DNA of 6,386 nt from Listeria_A hofi (GTDB taxonomy: Bacteria; Bacillota; Bacilli; Lactobacillales; Listeriaceae): positions 1 through 6,386 of the forward strand of contig NZ_CAUYTL010000065.1 in NCBI RefSeq assembly GCF_963575615.1, in the 5' to 3' direction. The notes beneath the pieces are model-generated. The model was not told the DNA's origin. It made no database searches and was given only the letters and a program-made list of their open reading frames with translations. Below, one piece after another: positions 4,599 through 6,386 of the stretch (the first letter of the stretch is position 1; each line of letters opens with the position of its first letter). The translations under genes and the position numbers were made by a program.

Positions 4599-6386
4599 AT
4601 GAAAAAGAAAACAAAAAAAATTTTAACGGGGCTACTAGCATTCAATGTAGTAGCGACAACACCACTTACATTATTATCAACTGCATCAGCAAGCGCAGCA
4701 GAAATGAAGCAATATTCCAGTGCAGAAAATACCAAGCAACCTAGAAGTGTCAATCAGGTGAATTTAATTGATGTCAGTAATCTAGGTGATAAAGCTACTC
4801 GAGGCTATGGATCTGATACCAACGCAGTCACACTAACAAAAGATGACGTATTCGCAAATGGATATATTGTAACTAAACAAAAAGTCAACTTGAAAAATAG
4901 TTTTACACTCAAAACTAGATTCGGTATTGGTGGAGGCGCATCAAAAGCGGATGGTATCACCTTTTTCATGCAAAATGCTGTGACCCCAAGTTTCGGAGTT
5001 GGCGGAGACGCTATGCGGATTAATGGAATTTCTAAGACTTTAGGGATAGCTTTTCGTCATCAAACTTGGTACACTCCAGCTAGAAATAATATAAGCTTCT
5101 ATACACAAGATGCCGGTTTTTTCAAGTATCAAAACTCGTTTCCAAGTGGAAGTAACTATGACTTAACAATTAACTGGGATGGGCCAAGTAAGACACTGTC
5201 ATATAATTATGCTGGAAAAATTGATAGTTATAAAGTTTCAGATATGAACAAAGTCTTTGGAGGTACAGAGGCAATCATTGGGTTCACAGGTGTTTGTGGA
5301 AACGGTACGAATACGCATGTCCTCTATAACCCATTATTAACGGTGAACTCTGGAAATGATCCAATAATTAATACAAGCGATCGAATCATTAATTTAGGTG
5401 AAAATTTTAACCCTTTACAAGGAGTTTCGGCCACTGATGTAGAAGATGGTGATCTAACAAGCCAAGTTAAGGTAATAGGGAATAACGTTGATACAAACAA
5501 AACAGGTAGCTATACGGTTATATACTCTGTTACAGATCAAAATAGTAATACTACAATCAAGATAATTAGTGTTAAAGTTACTTTACCTGCACCAGTCCTT
5601 TCTGATGTGTACGACAACTCAGACAAGTTAACTGTAAAAGGATATCCTAATGCTGAAATCACCACTACCCTACCAGATGGCACTCGCATCACAAAAAATG
5701 CCAATGCACAAGGAGAAGCAACCTTCGCAGTTTCAGGACTAAAGGAAAATGAAGTCATCAGAGCATTCCAATCCCTAAGCGGACAAAATAGTCCAGAAGC
5801 ATCAACAGTCGTTAAGGGAGCAATTCCTGATGCGCCCACTATTTCTCCGATTACAACGAATGATACAACGATAACAGTCACAGGTGAACCAAATGCAAAA
5901 ATAATACTTTTCCTACCAGATGGTACGGAATTGAGCAAGACGGCAGACGTCAATGGGAAAGCAACATTTAACATTGGGACACAAAAGCTAGGTGATGTGA
6001 TAAAAGCCATACAAACGGGCACCAATGGAAAACCGAGTGAGGAAGCTTTCACAACGGTAACAGCTGGCACGATTGCAGCGCCAACGATTAACAGCGTGAC
6101 AACAGATGATACGAAAGTAACTGGTACAGGTATCGCTGGTGCTACTGTAACAATAAAAGCGAACAACATGACGTATACTGGTGTAGTAACCGCAGATGGT
6201 ACTTATTCCATCACCATTCCTAAGCAAGCCGCTGATACCCTGGTTACAGCGATCCAATCAAAAGATGGTGTCACTAGTACATCCGTAAATACGAGAGTTA
6301 TCGATAATCGCACACTAGCAGCGCCAACTATCAACGACTACTACGTCAATGACGGCTATGTATCTGGAACGGCTCCAGTAGGTGCC
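4599..6386 (+). CDS. Secreted L-type-lectin-like adhesin with DUF5011 and Ig-like repeats (3' end missing)
   Basis: The frame is open for 596 codons from ATG 4599, which has GAGGG 5 bases upstream, to the window edge. Residues 1-33 are a signal peptide (MKKKTKK, hydrophobic core, ASA|AE cut at 33/34). Residues about 55-253 resemble the bacterial L-type lectin fold. Marks of the family are KADGITFFMQN (D118-G119), FGVGGDAM (132-139), LTINWDG and the late GFTG...NTH strand. The usual FDT metal-site strand reads AFRHQTW (151-157), so the canonical Asp is absent. A single Cys lies at 233. Residues 254-327 look like DUF5011/Big_5, with the hallmark DVEDGDLTSQV (280-290). Ig-like modules follow at about 330-410, 411-492 and 493-573, with a fourth starting at 574. 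Expected role: a surface adhesin that binds a glycan or host or biofilm ligand; the anchor is not visible. Its promoter matches that of the Crp/Fnr gene. Confidence 0.9.
   Translation, partial: MKKKTKKILTGLLAFNVVATTPLTLLSTASASAAEMKQYSSAENTKQPRSVNQVNLIDVSNLGDKATRGYGSDTNAVTLTKDDVFANGYIVTKQKVNLKNSFTLKTRFGIGGGASKADGITFFMQNAVTPSFGVGGDAMRINGISKTLGIAFRHQTWYTPARNNISFYTQDAGFFKYQNSFPSGSNYDLTINWDGPSKTLSYNYAGKIDSYKVSDMNKVFGGTEAIIGFTGVCGNGTNTHVLYNPLLTVNSGNDPIINTSDRIINLGENFNPLQGVSATDVEDGDLTSQVKVIGNNVDTNKTGSYTVIYSVTDQNSNTTIKIISVKVTLPAPVLSDVYDNSDKLTVKGYPNAEITTTLPDGTRITKNANAQGEATFAVSGLKENEVIRAFQSLSGQNSPEASTVVKGAIPDAPTISPITTNDTTITVTGEPNAKIILFLPDGTELSKTADVNGKATFNIGTQKLGDVIKAIQTGTNGKPSEEAFTTVTAGTIAAPTINSVTTDDTKVTGTGIAGATVTIKANNMTYTGVVTADGTYSITIPKQAADTLVTAIQSKDGVTSTSVNTRVIDNRTLAAPTINDYYVNDGYVSGTAPVGA
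5586..6386 (+). repeat. Tandem Ig-like module array in the lectin adhesin
   Basis: There are three modules of about 81-82 residues plus the start of a fourth. Modules 1 and 2 resemble each other most (LPDGT...GEATF and LPDGT...GKATF). Module 3, with TGTGIAGATVTIKA and ADGTYSITIPKQA, is closer to the modules of the CBM-head adhesin. Module 4 begins with the segment nearly identical to module 5 of that protein. Similarity to the other adhesin thus rises towards the window edge. Confidence 0.75.
6327..6386 (+). repeat. Right copy of the window-terminal inverted repeat
   Basis: This copy encodes TINDYYVNDGYVSGTAPVGA, differing by one residue from the left copy at 1-60. The four base differences are at 6333-6335 (AAC against AAT) and in the last three codons, and three of them are silent. 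The preceding 24 bases are far less alike. High DNA identity thus begins close to an Ig-module boundary and probably continues outside the window. Confidence 0.93.

Noticed and set aside
5537..6257. Minus-strand frames of 210 and 89 codons inside the lectin adhesin
   Set aside because: They are shadows of the Thr/Val/Ala-rich plus-strand repeats. The apparent hydrophobic protein is an artefact of reading the repeat DNA backwards, and the plus frame has a signal peptide and recognised domains.
1..6386. Insertion sequence or transposon bounded by the terminal inverted repeats
   Set aside because: The repeats are coding Ig-module DNA inside two adhesin genes, no transposase or recombinase is encoded in the window, and no target duplication can be seen.
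1..6386. tRNA, rRNA, CRISPR array or known riboswitch
   Set aside because: I saw no cloverleaf, no regularly spaced short repeats, and no recognised riboswitch core in the intergenic stretches.

Overview
The window looks like a surface-adhesin and regulator locus from a low-GC Gram-positive bacterium. Listeria or a close relative fits best, with Enterococcus-like lactobacilli as alternatives. The reasons are AT-rich DNA with T-rich terminators, strong AGGAG-type ribosome sites, Gram-positive signal peptides, stalks of Listeria-style bacterial Ig modules, and the pairing of a PrfA-like Crp/Fnr regulator with an Mga-like regulator. The genus is an inference from protein style, not from a database match.

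Layout. Positions 1-1707 (minus) hold the first 569 codons of a secreted protein with a carbohydrate-binding-module-like head and at least four Ig-like modules; it runs off the left edge. A 151-base leader (1708-1858) separates it from a Crp/Fnr-family regulator at 1859-2503 (minus), which lies upstream on the same strand. A bidirectional terminator (2642-2690) separates that regulator from an Mga-like regulator at 2696-4183 (minus). A 415-base divergent intergenic region (4184-4598) leads into the first 596 codons of a second secreted protein, 4599-6386 (plus), with an L-type-lectin-like head, a DUF5011-like domain and Ig-like modules; it runs off the right edge. Two diverging adhesins therefore flank two regulators.

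Two signals go beyond the gene list. First, about 79 bp upstream of the Crp/Fnr gene (2537-2618) is repeated without gaps, in inverted orientation, upstream of the lectin gene (4306-4387). Four exact blocks (17, 11, 9 and 8 bases) keep identical spacing, and the last contains a TATACT -10-like element. This looks like one promoter and operator module controlling both the regulator and the adhesin, in an arrangement like that of a class II Crp/Fnr activator.

Second, the two window ends are inverted copies of each other: 56 of 60 bases match, including 43 in an unbroken run. In both proteins this is the start of the same Ig-module type. Recombination between the copies could invert the locus and exchange adhesin heads between stalks and anchors, or gene conversion could homogenise the stalks. 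Both 3' ends lie outside the window, so no cell-wall anchor (such as LPXTG) can be confirmed for either adhesin.
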